This document shows positions 39,817 through 47,823 of a DNA stretch of 64,000 nt, piece by piece. Source of the stretch: Sphaerisporangium rubeum (GTDB taxonomy: Bacteria > Actinomycetota > Actinomycetes > Streptosporangiales > Streptosporangiaceae). Below the pieces are notes generated by a model, which did not search any database, was not told the origin of the DNA, and worked only from the letters and a program-made list of their open reading frames with translations. The stretch covers positions 6,874,501 through 6,938,500 of the forward strand of contig NZ_JACHIU010000001.1 of the NCBI RefSeq assembly GCF_014207705.1. The letters run 5' to 3'. Position 1 is the first letter of the stretch; each line of letters begins with the position of its first letter. Position numbers and translations under genes: made by a program.

Positions 39817-40257
39817 GTGGACTATGGCGACAAGCTCTTCTGGCTCTCGGTCGTGATTCAACGCAAGTACGCGCAGATCTGCGCCGAGTTCGACCTGACC
39901 CCCTCGCAGGCCACGCTGATCTGCGCGGTCAGGAACGAGCCGCGGCAGATGGCTGACCTCGCCGCGTCGTTGGGTATGACCAAGAACGCATTGAGCCAAC
40001 TGGTCGATCGCACCGCGCGGCGCGAGTTGGTCGGCCGGACAAGCTCGGCGCAGGACCGACGGGTCGTCATGCTCAGTGCGACACCCACGGGGAAGGTGCT
40101 CGCCGAGGCCGTTTACGCCGAGGTCGCCAAGCGCCTGCCCGAGATCGCGAGGAACCTCGACGCCGACGACCAGCGCGACTTCGAGCGCGTGGCCACCGCC
40201 ATCGTGGACACCTCGGACCTCTCTTCGCCCCCCTCGAATCAACCCATCACACCGTGA
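39817..40257 (+). CDS. MarR-family regulator
   Basis: 146 residues. TPSQATLICAVRNEPRQMADLAASLGMTKNALSQLVDR is the winged helix core and SSAQDRRVVMLSATPTGK the wing. GTG 39817 is chosen because GGGGAGG lies six bases upstream. It is followed by an operator-like palindrome and an NmrA-like oxidoreductase gene on the same strand, so it probably controls that gene. Two-gene sets of this kind often respond to electrophiles or phenolics (family knowledge). Confidence 0.88.
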   Translation: MDYGDKLFWLSVVIQRKYAQICAEFDLTPSQATLICAVRNEPRQMADLAASLGMTKNALSQLVDRTARRELVGRTSSAQDRRVVMLSATPTGKVLAEAVYAEVAKRLPEIARNLDADDQRDFERVATAIVDTSDLSSPPSNQPITP

Positions 40258-40294
40258 GGTCCCGCTGACCCGCACCTTGACGATGTTCATGCCA

Positions 40295-40324
40295 TGAACT
40301 AATTTAGTTCACGACATGAACTAG
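40295..40324. promoter_or_regulatory. Palindromic operator between marR and nmrA-like genes
   Basis: TGAACTAATTTAGTTCA (40295-40311) is a perfect 17-bp palindrome, and TGAACTAG (40317-40324) repeats its left half. The site ends 15 bases before the NmrA-like ATG. A MarR-protein operator is likely. Confidence 0.7.
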
Positions 40325-40339
40325 TGAAGGGTGGCAGCG

Positions 40340-41230
40340 ATGAGCACACAGACGACCGGCACGATCGCGGTCTTCGGCGCGACGGGGCAACAAGGCGGGG
40401 CGGTGGTCGACGCGCTGCTGGACCACAAGGCGCGGGTGCGGGCTTTGGTCCGCGACCCGCAGTCCGACCGGGCTCAGGCGCTGGCCGCCCGCGGCGTCGA
40501 GCCGGCGGCCATCCGGACCGACGACCCGGCGTCGCTGGCCGCCGCGCTCACGACGGTCGAGGGGTTCTACTTCATGACCCCGGAGGCGAACAGCCTCGAA
40601 GAGATCGAGGCGGAGATCCGCGTCGGTACCGCGCTCGTCGACGCCGCGGTCGAGGCGGACGTCCCGCACGTCGTGTTCAACTCGGTCTTCGGAGCGGACC
40701 GGGAGTCGGGTGTGCCGCACCACGACTCGAAGCACTGGATCGAGGAGCACCTGAGGAAGTCCGGCCTGAGGGCCACGATGGTTCGCCCGACCGCCTTCAT
40801 GGAGAACTTCGCGAGCGTGATGGCACCGAGCCTGGAGCATGGGGAGATCGTGCTGAGGCTGCCGCTGCCGGAGGACATCGCCCTGAAGATGATCTCGATC
40901 AGGGACATCGGCCGGGTCGCCGCCGCGCTCCTGCTCGACACCGCGAAGGCACCCGGCGGAGCCGTCGAACTCGTCGGCGACGAGCTGACGGGCCCCCAGA
41001 TCGCCGCGGCCTTCGGCGCACGCGCCGGGCTCCCGGCACGGTACGAGGCCCTCCCGTTGAGCGTGCTTCCCAACGACCTCGACAAGGCGATGTTCCGCCA
41101 GTTCGCGGAGGCGGCGAAATACCCTTCGGACCTCGCGGTGGTGCGCTCGATCGAGCCGGCCACCCTGGACCTGGCCGAGTGGATCCGAGCCACCGGCTGG
41201 ACCGCACCCACGAACGTGGCTGGTTCCTGA
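40340..41230 (+). CDS. NmrA-like NAD(P)-binding protein
   Basis: 296 residues. The Rossmann nucleotide-binding loop is IAVFGATGQQGGAVVDALLD at the N-terminus. VRALVRDPQSD, GFYFMTPEA and VRPTAFMENF are typical of NmrA/atypical short-chain dehydrogenases, which act as redox sensors or reductases. ATG 40340 has AAGGGTGG upstream. The gene is controlled, by inference, through the palindrome at 40295. A hairpin follows at 41255. Confidence 0.9.
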   Translation: MSTQTTGTIAVFGATGQQGGAVVDALLDHKARVRALVRDPQSDRAQALAARGVEPAAIRTDDPASLAAALTTVEGFYFMTPEANSLEEIEAEIRVGTALVDAAVEADVPHVVFNSVFGADRESGVPHHDSKHWIEEHLRKSGLRATMVRPTAFMENFASVMAPSLEHGEIVLRLPLPEDIALKMISIRDIGRVAAALLLDTAKAPGGAVELVGDELTGPQIAAAFGARAGLPARYEALPLSVLPNDLDKAMFRQFAEAAKYPSDLAVVRSIEPATLDLAEWIRATGWTAPTNVAGS

Positions 41231-41254
41231 GCCTCCGGCCGCCGGCATGCAGAA

Positions 41255-41284
41255 AGGCCCGTCAGGCTGACGCCTGTCGGGCCT
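41255..41284. terminator. Hairpin terminator left of the integrated element
   Basis: AGGCCCG-T-CAGGC and GCCTG-T-CGGGCCT form a 12-bp stem interrupted by one T-T mismatch. It ends the nmrA-like gene and was probably the tRNA-Ala terminator before the element inserted. Confidence 0.75.
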
Positions 41285-41292
41285 CTGTCTTC

Positions 41293-41337
<45 letters not shown>

Positions 41338-41435
41338 GCAACCCCAGAGAGATCCCCAGATGCGGCAAAATCTCGTCTGACCTGCGCCTACCGTGTCTCG
41401 ATGTTCACGGCCGTCCGGGCTTGTACGGGGCCGTT

Positions 41436-41456
41436 GTCACTCAGTTCGTCACTCGG
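41436..41456 (+). repeat. Left end motif GTCACTCAGTT-CGTCACTCGG
   Basis: 21 bases matching 49825-49845 with two differences, in the same orientation, inside each end of the element. Each copy has two GTCAC units 12 bases apart. A likely integrase arm-binding or excision site (inference). Confidence 0.5.
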
Positions 41457-42701
41457 CTAGCGGGCTGCCGCGAGGGCATCGCGCAAGGTCACGGCGTGTG
41501 GCGCGCCTCGGCTGCCGAGTTCCCCGGCGGTCTCGGCGAGTTCCTTGACCGCATGGCGGTTGAGTCGAATGGCGTCGGTCACGACCGGCAATGCCGTGCT
41601 CAGGCTCGCTTCGGCGTCGCCTGCCTTCGCGTGTGCGCGTGCCAGGCATGAGGCGTACCACGCACGGTCGCGCCGATAGCTCTCCGGTAGCCGATTGAGT
41701 CCGGAGGCGAGGAGTTCAACCGCCTGTCCCCAGTTGCTCAGGTGCAGCTCGGCCATGCCGCGTTGGAGCGTGAACCACGTCTCGTCGTAGAAGTACATCC
41801 ACGCGGGCTCGTCTTCACTGTGCTCCGCTGCTCCGCCGATGAGTGTTTCGGCCTCGTCCAGCAGTGCGTGCGCCTGGTCGGCGGTGCCGGCGAGCGCGTG
41901 TCCGCGTGCTGCCATCTGCGCTGCCATCCCTCGTACGCCTGGCGTGACCCGGCCGCTGTGAGAGCAGGCGGCCTCGGCCAGGCCGACACAGCGACGTGCA
42001 TTGCCCGCGCTCCATGCCTGGTGAGCCTTCATGCTCAAGGTGGTGGTGGCCATGTTGGCGTCGCCGATCTCCAGAGCCCAGTCATGTGCGCGGTCGTACC
42101 AGGCCAAGGCGGCGGGCTGGTCGTCGATGTCCAAAGACATCCATGCGATGAACTGCGCGTACTGGGCGGCGAGATCCACGATGCGTTCCGCCAGGGGACC
42201 TCTCGCGCTGTTGGCGAAGTCGGCCACAACGCCGAGTTGCTGGCGCACCACGCCGATCAGTGGCCGGCTGCCAATGCTGTCCTCGACCTTGCGATGTTCG
42301 GCAAGGCAGGTCGCGAGCCATTCGAGGGTCACGGCGTCCACGCGGGTCGGCTGCTCAACCGCCTTGGTGATCCGCTGGAACAGGTCGGGGTCGGGAGCTA
42401 TGGACGTCAGCGGGAACGCGGGGACCGGAACAACGGTGGCCTGCTCCGGTGGGAACAGGTCGGCTTCCGCCATCTCTAGCGCTCTGGCGCACAGCAGACG
42501 GTAACGCTCACTGGGATAGTGATCACCACGCTCCCACCCTCGGATGGTCCGCGTGAGGTCGGCGAGCGTCGGGAGCTGCGTCCCCTGCTCCTGTGCGACG
42601 TTCCGCAGTTGCCGAGCCATGTCCGCCACACTGCCGACACGGGCCTTGCGCTCGGCACGCAGGATGGCGGCCCACTCAGGCGTACTCGCTGCGGTGCTCA
42701 T
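41457..42701 (-). CDS. XRE-type regulator with TPR-like C-terminal region
   Basis: 414 residues. The N-terminal part (about 10-75) resembles a helix-turn-helix: VADMARQLRNVAQ and LADLTRTIRGWERGDHYPSERYR. The rest is all-helical with TPR-like pairs (AALAWYDRAHDWALEIGDANMATTTLSMKA; ARGHALAGTADQAHALLDEAETL). Similar proteins are common on actinomycete mobile elements as regulators. ATG 42701 is divergent from the small genes at 42841. It ends at the left end motif. Confidence 0.82.
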   Translation of the reverse strand: MSTAASTPEWAAILRAERKARVGSVADMARQLRNVAQEQGTQLPTLADLTRTIRGWERGDHYPSERYRLLCARALEMAEADLFPPEQATVVPVPAFPLTSIAPDPDLFQRITKAVEQPTRVDAVTLEWLATCLAEHRKVEDSIGSRPLIGVVRQQLGVVADFANSARGPLAERIVDLAAQYAQFIAWMSLDIDDQPAALAWYDRAHDWALEIGDANMATTTLSMKAHQAWSAGNARRCVGLAEAACSHSGRVTPGVRGMAAQMAARGHALAGTADQAHALLDEAETLIGGAAEHSEDEPAWMYFYDETWFTLQRGMAELHLSNWGQAVELLASGLNRLPESYRRDRAWYASCLARAHAKAGDAEASLSTALPVVTDAIRLNRHAVKELAETAGELGSRGAPHAVTLRDALAAAR

Positions 42702-42840
42702 CGGCTACCCCCGGACATTCGCGGATACGACCGTGCCTGCTGCTATCCCCAATTCTCATCCTGCGTCCGATGTTCGCGAGCGGTTAGCTGAATGTGACAC
42801 GTATCAGTTACCGACCGCACACGGAGAGGAACCGGCGACC

Positions 42841-43203
42841 ATGGCCGTCAGCCGAGGTGCCACACGCATCGAGAAGCACAGCGCACAGCTCGGTGAGCTG
42901 GCACGCCACCTCCGGGAGCGTGGCGTACCCAACCTCGTAAGCAAGCGCATCAGGCTCAAGATCGACACGACACCTCATGGAACGCGGTCCTCCGTGGACT
43001 ACGACGCTCCCGAGTTGGCCGTATGGTCCGACGACGGCACGACCGTCGCCATCGTCGTGGTCGATGACAACCAGAAGGAGACGACCTTCTCGATGCGTCC
43101 CCCGGGCCAGGCTCCCCAAACGCTGTGCCCGGTGGACACCCCTAGCGAAGGGGCCGCGATCATCGCGGGGATGGTCCACCTCGACTCCACCGAGACCCCA
43201 TGA
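42841..43203 (+). CDS. Element gene of unknown function (120 aa)
   Basis: 120 residues, no signal peptide or membrane segment. The N-terminus is basic and helical (GATRIEKHSAQLGELARHLRERG), and the middle is beta-rich (LAVWSDDGTTVAIVVVDDNQ). I do not recognise it. GAGAGGA lies about ten bases before the ATG. It overlaps the next gene by four bases (ATGA), so the two are probably an operon. Confidence 0.72.
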   Translation: MAVSRGATRIEKHSAQLGELARHLRERGVPNLVSKRIRLKIDTTPHGTRSSVDYDAPELAVWSDDGTTVAIVVVDDNQKETTFSMRPPGQAPQTLCPVDTPSEGAAIIAGMVHLDSTETP

Positions 43204-43502
43204 TCCATCCTCACTACGATCCCGCCGACTTACCGGACGACCAGCGCCAGGCGAACCCCGAAACGACCAGACGGGTTCTTGCGGCAGTGGCCGACATTCT
43301 GGAGAGCGAGCGCCGGCGATGCCAAGCGGCAGGACTGATCCAGTCGTGGCAGCTATCCCGGGCCGACCTCGACAGGGCCGCCGCCTCCTTGGGCCTTCCG
43401 CCCATCTCGGATCAGGAATGGAGTGTCATCCACGCGACGCACGACAACACGTCTGACCCCCAACACCATGATCACGTCGTGCCGGACAGGCGAGGGACAT
43501 AG
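43200..43502 (+). CDS. Element gene of unknown function (100 aa)
   Basis: 100 residues, acidic and helical: ETTRRVLAAVADILESERRRCQAAGL and LSRADLDRAAASLGLPPIS. No recognised domain; the His/Asp-rich tail (HDNTSDPQHHDHVV) is notable. Its ATG overlaps the preceding TGA. Its stop codon lies in the loop of the hairpin at 43475-43518. Confidence 0.7.
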   Translation: MIHPHYDPADLPDDQRQANPETTRRVLAAVADILESERRRCQAAGLIQSWQLSRADLDRAAASLGLPPISDQEWSVIHATHDNTSDPQHHDHVVPDRRGT

Positions 43503-43518
43503 GCGGTCCGGCACGACG
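43475..43518. terminator. 13-bp hairpin spanning the end of the 100-aa gene
   Basis: CGTCGTGCCGGAC and GTCCGGCACGACG are perfect complements around an 18-base loop that holds the stop codon TAG. It probably acts with the hairpin just downstream. Confidence 0.65.
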
Positions 43519-43520
43519 GA

Positions 43521-43550
43521 GCCCCCCACGGGGAAGCGACGGTGGGGGGC
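43521..43550. terminator. Second hairpin terminator
   Basis: GCCCCCCAC, a 12-base loop, then GTGGGGGGC, followed by TCATCCATGT. With the previous hairpin it isolates the two small genes from the HEPN/nuclease operon. The rest of the gap to 43784 holds no gene I can support. Confidence 0.75.
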
Positions 43551-43784
43551 TCATCCATGTGTGGAACCAGCGCAGGACAGAACCATGCCACCCGGTGGAC
43601 CGGTGCGAAGCGCCGGGCCTCCGATCGCCCCCAACCCCGTGTGGAGACCAGCCACAGCATGGCGATCGTAGGGCGAACTTGCGAAGTCCTATTCTTGGAG
43701 AGCCTAAGGCGACGCGTGACACAGCGAGGTATCAATCCAGGTAAATCGTGATCATGCATGGCCGGTCCCCGCTAGCCTGCGGCC

Positions 43785-44375
43785 GTGTCTTCCGTAGCCC
43801 TCACCGGATGGATCGGCGCCCGTCGACAGCAGTTGCAGCTTCTGTGGGGCATCGCCGGTGGGCTTCCATCTGGTCCGACACATCAGGCCAGCGAAGAGGT
43901 CGTCCTAGCAATGCTGGTCTTGAAACTTGCGGCGGAGTTCCAAGGCTTCGCACGCGATCTACATGATGAGGCCGTGGACTACTTTGCGGTTCATGTTGCC
44001 AACGGGAAGGCCGCAGTAGAGACGATCTTGCGGGAACGCATGACCAGTGAGCGAAACCTCGACAAGAAGAACGCACAAGCTGACAGTCTGCTGAACGACT
44101 TCGGCCGGCTCGGTCTCACACTGTGGTCTGCACTGGAGCGGGCTGATCGTCAAGCTCAGAGTTGGAGGACTGAGCTGACCAAGTTCAACCAGATGCGAAA
44201 TGCTCTTGCACATGACGATCAGGCTCGCGTGCACCTGCTGCGTCAGCAGGGGTACAGACTCGATCACAGTACCGTCCAGACCTGGGAGCGAACGCTCGAC
44301 TCCTTGGCGCAGACGATGGACGATGTAGTTGGCGACTACCTCAGCGCCTTGTTGGGGGTGGGAAGACCGTGGTGA
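43785..44375 (+). CDS. HEPN-like helical protein (candidate RNase/toxin)
   Basis: 196 residues, nearly all helical. Residues 138-143 read RNALAH, the R-X4-H catalytic signature of HEPN RNases, in the right context (LTKFNQMRNALAHDDQARV). The N-terminal half (LAMLVLKLAAEFQGFARDLHDEAVDYFAVH) forms long helices. The GTG start has a weak binding site. It overlaps the next gene by seven bases, so the two proteins are probably made together. The region is richer in A/T than the host. A phage-defence or abortive-infection role is inferred from the motif, the partner and the mobile context. Confidence 0.75.
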   Translation: MSSVALTGWIGARRQQLQLLWGIAGGLPSGPTHQASEEVVLAMLVLKLAAEFQGFARDLHDEAVDYFAVHVANGKAAVETILRERMTSERNLDKKNAQADSLLNDFGRLGLTLWSALERADRQAQSWRTELTKFNQMRNALAHDDQARVHLLRQQGYRLDHSTVQTWERTLDSLAQTMDDVVGDYLSALLGVGRPW

Positions 44376-45025
44376 CGAAGAAGGACGCAGCGGAGACGTT
44401 CAACATAGGTGATCGTGTAGCTGTTCCGTGGGGATTGGATGTACTTGAAGGGACTGTCGTTAGCACTTATGGGTCAGGGACGCGCCAACGCGTAGTGGTT
44501 AGAGTCCCCGTTTCCGACAGCGACGACGAGTCAGCCTCCGACACTGTGACACTTCCCGCTGAGCTGCTCCGCCAAGCGGCTGCTGCCGCAGCGACCCGTC
44601 AACCCGGCGCTTGGCTGTCTGCTTATCGCTATGAGCGCGAACTAGCCGATGCCTTCGAAAGAGTCTTAAGAGAGATTGCGGGAGACGGCGCTGACTTGAG
44701 CCAACAGCACGCCAATCTGGATGATTCACATGCCGATATGATTGCTGTCGTCGGCGACCATATAGTTTTCGTTGAGGCAAAGGTTTCGCAGTGGCTGGTG
44801 CCAAAAGATGCAATCCGCCAGCTTGTGCGTCATCTAAAAGGGCTGTCTACGCCAGATCGCAGGCATGTTGGTCTGTTGGTGAGCAATGCGGACTTCTCAC
44901 GCTCCGCAATTGACGAGATAGCCGCCGCCCAGCATGCTGGCGCCGTCCTGCGAGCTGTGCAATGGAAATCCCAGGAAGACGACGATGCACTCGCGGAGGC
45001 TCTTAGAGAGGTATTAGCAGCCTGA
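44369..45025 (+). CDS. PD-(D/E)XK-like nuclease with N-terminal SH3-like domain
   Basis: 218 residues. Residues 11-48 (FNIGDRVAVPWGLDVLEGTVV) look like a small SH3/KOW-type beta barrel. The C-terminal domain has Asp123 in SHADMIAVVGD followed by HIVFVEAKV, that is D-x12-E-x-K, the core of restriction-type nucleases. Glu90 in YERELADAFERVL could be the helix-1 acid. GTG 44369 overlaps the HEPN-like gene; GTG 44372 is possible. Target (DNA or RNA) unknown. It ends at the long hairpin at 45043. Confidence 0.75.
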   Translation: MVTKKDAAETFNIGDRVAVPWGLDVLEGTVVSTYGSGTRQRVVVRVPVSDSDDESASDTVTLPAELLRQAAAAAATRQPGAWLSAYRYERELADAFERVLREIAGDGADLSQQHANLDDSHADMIAVVGDHIVFVEAKVSQWLVPKDAIRQLVRHLKGLSTPDRRHVGLLVSNADFSRSAIDEIAAAQHAGAVLRAVQWKSQEDDDALAEALREVLAA

Positions 45026-45042
45026 CACTGCAGCGGCTTTCA

Positions 45043-45110
45043 GCGCGTGGGCGGTGCTGGCCGCGACCGGCCGGAGAGCCGCAGCGCGGCCAGCAGACCG
45101 CCCGACGCGC
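45043..45110. other. Long hairpin with 23 paired bases between convergent genes
   Basis: GCGCGT, GGGCGGT and GCTGGCCGCG on the left pair with CGCGGCCAGC, ACCGCCC and ACGCGC on the right, with only a two-base and a one-base bulge. The loop is 19 bases. It is probably a bidirectional terminator between the nuclease and GntR genes. A single-strand origin of the element is another possibility. Confidence 0.6.
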
Positions 45111-45163
45111 GGCAGGCCGCCGCAGGCGGGCTGCCTTGAACCAGTAAAGAAAGTCTGAGCCAA

Positions 45164-46003
45164 CTAGATCACCAGGGTTATGCCGTTCTCGGCCATCTCT
45201 TCGCGGGTGAACAGGGCGTTGGGGTCGTCGGCGACTTCCAGGGCGTAGGCAATCTCGAACTGGTTGGCTGGAGCCTTGACGTCGGTGACCTCGATGCGGC
45301 GGCCGTGGCGGTCGACCATGTGCCGGCGGATTATTAGCAGTGCGTCTCCTACCTGCATGTTCAGTCGGATTCGTTCGTTGTCTGACGGCATGCGGGCCAT
45401 GACGAGAGTCATCCATTCCATCGGGCCGTGCTCGCGCGCGAGGGTCTGGTAGAGGAACTTGGGGCGCTTGCGGTACTGGGCGTTGCGCTTCTGGTCGTCC
45501 CAGTCGGGGATCATGTCGGCGTTCGCGTAGGAGTGGATCTCGACCTTCGCATGGTTCTCGAACGTCCACAGGCTTTCCCGATGAATCAGGGAATGTCCCA
45601 AACGGACGCCTAGCGCGATCGCCAGATCTCGATTGGCCTGGGTGCGATCGGAGAAGAAGGGTGGTTCTTGGTCGCGTAGGCCCAGATCCCAGCCATAGCG
45701 GACGATGTCGGGGTGGTAACCGGGTGCGGCGACGTCGGGCCGTTCCTGGTTAGTGATCAGGATCACCTGTCGTTCGGGGAGCGGTCGAACGAAGGTTCCC
45801 CGGCCTCGGATGACGTTGACCAGGCCTTCCAGCACAAGGTTCTTGATGGCGTCGCGCACGGTAGGGCGAGAGACGCTGAACTGTTCGGCCAGGGTGATCT
45901 CGCTGGGGAGCGGGCTGCCTGGGGTGTAACGACCTTCGATGATGTCGTTGCGCAGCGCTGTGGCAATGGTGCGCCAGCGTGCTTCTTTCTCGTCTGCTTC
46001 CAT
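45164..46003 (-). CDS. GntR-family regulator, KorSA-like
   Basis: 279 residues. The N-terminal winged helix is ALRNDIIEGRYTPGSPLPSEITLAEQFSVSRPTVRDAIK with VIRGRGTFVRPLP. The C-terminal UTRA-like ligand domain includes SLIHRESLWTFEN and RRIEVTDVKAPANQFEIAYAL. ATG 46003 has AGGAGA upstream. In pSAM2 the GntR protein KorSA represses its own gene and the gene that activates replication and transfer. Here it is divergent from rep with two palindromes between. Confidence 0.88.
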   Translation of the reverse strand: MEADEKEARWRTIATALRNDIIEGRYTPGSPLPSEITLAEQFSVSRPTVRDAIKNLVLEGLVNVIRGRGTFVRPLPERQVILITNQERPDVAAPGYHPDIVRYGWDLGLRDQEPPFFSDRTQANRDLAIALGVRLGHSLIHRESLWTFENHAKVEIHSYANADMIPDWDDQKRNAQYRKRPKFLYQTLAREHGPMEWMTLVMARMPSDNERIRLNMQVGDALLIIRRHMVDRHGRRIEVTDVKAPANQFEIAYALEVADDPNALFTREEMAENGITLVI

Positions 46004-46025
46004 ATCTCCTCGCCCTCCTGTCTTC

Positions 46026-46084
46026 CCACTTGTACTACAGGTTGACATGCCATCGCTATGTAAGGCAACCTGTAGTACAGGTTG
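46026..46084. promoter_or_regulatory. Paired GntR operators between regulator and rep
   Basis: CAACCTGTAGTACAGGTTG (46066-46084) is a perfect 19-bp palindrome around one base. CCACTTGTACTACAGGTTG (46026-46044) is a copy with two changes in its left arm. Their centres are 40 bases apart. TTGACA at 46042 overlaps the left site and could be a -35 box for rep. Confidence 0.8.
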
Positions 46085-46114
46085 AATGGACAAGCGGGAG
46101 GGTGGTGGTGAACG

Positions 46115-47620
46115 ATGGGCAATCAGGACGGCGGCGACGAATCCGTGCAGCTCACCGGGGAACATCCGGCCTGGTTGGTCGATCTGGCGCAGGTGATCAA
46201 CTCTCCGGGGCACGACCGGTGGCAAGCGATGGTCGCGGCGACGGGTGGGTGCGCCAGCCCGGTACACCTGATCGGCGAGTCGGCGATCGTGCACGGCGGA
46301 ACCGGTGAGGTCCTGCACTCCTACGACACCAGGGATGAGCCTTCGGGGCATCTACTGGTGGCCTGCGGCAACCGGCGTGCGTCGGTCTGTGCGGCCTGTT
46401 CGGCGGTCTACCGGGCCGACACCTTCCAACTCATCCGCGCCGGTCTGTCCGGCGGCAAGGGCGTCCCTGAGCAGGTGAGCGGCCACCCACGCGTGTTCGC
46501 CACGCTGACGGCTCCCTCGTTCGGTCCGGTGCACACCCGGCGCGAGAAGAACGGCAAAGTCCGGACCTGCCGTCCGCGTAGGCGTGGAAAGCACTGCGAG
46601 CATGGAAACGACGTCGGGTGCCTCGCTCGGCACGAACCTAACGACGATCGTTTAGGCCAACCGATCTGTCCGGACTGCTACGACTACCCCGGAGCCGTGT
46701 TGTGGCAGGCGCATGCCGGGGCGTTGTGGCACCGGTTCACGCTGGAGGTCCGGCGGGAACTGGCCAGACAAGCGGGAATGAGCCGGGCGGCGTTCGGCAG
46801 ACAGGTCCGGGTGTCGTTCGCCAAGGTCGCCGAATACCAGCGGCGGGGCCTGGTCCACTTCCATGCGGTCATCCGCCTCGACGGCCCGAAGGGCGCGACC
46901 GATCTTCCCCCGGAGTGGACCGATCACGGGATGCTCGTCCGAGCGATCCCGGCGGCGGCGCGACGTGTGGAAGTCCTGTCCCCTGTGAGCCCGCTGGGAC
47001 GGCGACGACTGGTGTGGGGTGATCAGCTCGACATCCGGCCCATCGTCATGAGTGAGGCGCTGGACGGGGTGTCTGAGCGTGCGGTGGCCGGCTACATCGC
47101 CAAGTACGCGACCAAGGGCGCGGAAGCCTCCGGCACGGTCGATCACCGTCTGTCGTGCAAGGCGTGCCGGGGAGACGGACGGGTGAGCGATCTCATCCCC
47201 TGCGAGCACTGCCGGGGCACCGGTCTGCGGCCAGGGCTGAACCTGGAGTTGCTTCCGGTGACCGAGCACGCTCGGCGCATGATCCGCACGTGCTGGGAGT
47301 TAGGCGCGCATCCCGAGTACGCCGGTCTGCGGCTGCGACCCTGGGCGCACATGCTGGGCTTTCGCGGCCATTTCTCCAGCAAGAGCCGCCACTATTCCGT
47401 CACGCTCGGCAAGCTGCGCGGCATCCGCTCTGATCACCGTGCGCAGGAGTCGCGGGAACGACATGGACTGCCCGCGCTCGGTGACGCCACAACGCTGGTC
47501 ATCGGTCACTGGCGTTTCGCCGGCATCGGGCACTCCCCCGGTGAGGCGATCTTGGCTGAACAGATCCGGCAACGCGTCCAGACCGTGCGGGCGATCGCCG
47601 CACAGCGGGCGGCCGAATGA
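46115..47620 (+). CDS. RepSA-like rolling-circle replication initiator
   Basis: 501 residues. HUH endonuclease features: the metal motif VHFHAVIRLDG near residue 250, and a Tyr candidate in VAGYIAKYATKG near 330. Several Cys pairs suggest zinc sites (CAAC; CPDC; CKACRGDGRVSDLIPCEHC). This matches RepSA-family initiators of actinomycete integrative elements, which nick the double-strand origin after excision. The start could be ATG 46115 or a nearby GTG. The stop overlaps the xis start (ATGA), giving a rep-xis-int operon under the GntR operators. Confidence 0.9.
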   Translation: MGNQDGGDESVQLTGEHPAWLVDLAQVINSPGHDRWQAMVAATGGCASPVHLIGESAIVHGGTGEVLHSYDTRDEPSGHLLVACGNRRASVCAACSAVYRADTFQLIRAGLSGGKGVPEQVSGHPRVFATLTAPSFGPVHTRREKNGKVRTCRPRRRGKHCEHGNDVGCLARHEPNDDRLGQPICPDCYDYPGAVLWQAHAGALWHRFTLEVRRELARQAGMSRAAFGRQVRVSFAKVAEYQRRGLVHFHAVIRLDGPKGATDLPPEWTDHGMLVRAIPAAARRVEVLSPVSPLGRRRLVWGDQLDIRPIVMSEALDGVSERAVAGYIAKYATKGAEASGTVDHRLSCKACRGDGRVSDLIPCEHCRGTGLRPGLNLELLPVTEHARRMIRTCWELGAHPEYAGLRLRPWAHMLGFRGHFSSKSRHYSVTLGKLRGIRSDHRAQESRERHGLPALGDATTLVIGHWRFAGIGHSPGEAILAEQIRQRVQTVRAIAAQRAAE

Positions 47621-47823
47621 CCCTATCCCCCGGACTCGACACCCCGCGGCTGTACCGCGTCAGCGACGCCATGCGCCTGCTCAGCATGAGCCGCACCGTC
47701 ATCTACGAGCAGATCAGGGCCGGACGCCTCCGTTCGGTCACTCAAGGCCGTACCCGGCTGATCCCCGCCTCAGCCATCTCCGACTACATCGCCCTACTGG
47801 AGCAGGAAGCGAGAGCATCATGA
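47617..47823 (+). CDS. xis: Excisionase, MerR-like helix-turn-helix
   Basis: 68 residues. LYRVSDAMRLLSMSRTVIYEQIRAGRLRSVTQGRTRLIPASAISDYI is the DNA-binding excisionase domain seen in many actinomycete elements. It overlaps rep upstream and int downstream by four bases each, so all three are coupled. It should bend DNA at the att arms to favour excision by the integrase. Confidence 0.9.
   Translation: MTLSPGLDTPRLYRVSDAMRLLSMSRTVIYEQIRAGRLRSVTQGRTRLIPASAISDYIALLEQEARAS

Noticed and set aside
45164-46351. GntR protein starting upstream near 46351
   Set aside because: The extension crosses the operators and the divergent rep gene; ATG 46003 with AGGAGA is the proper start.
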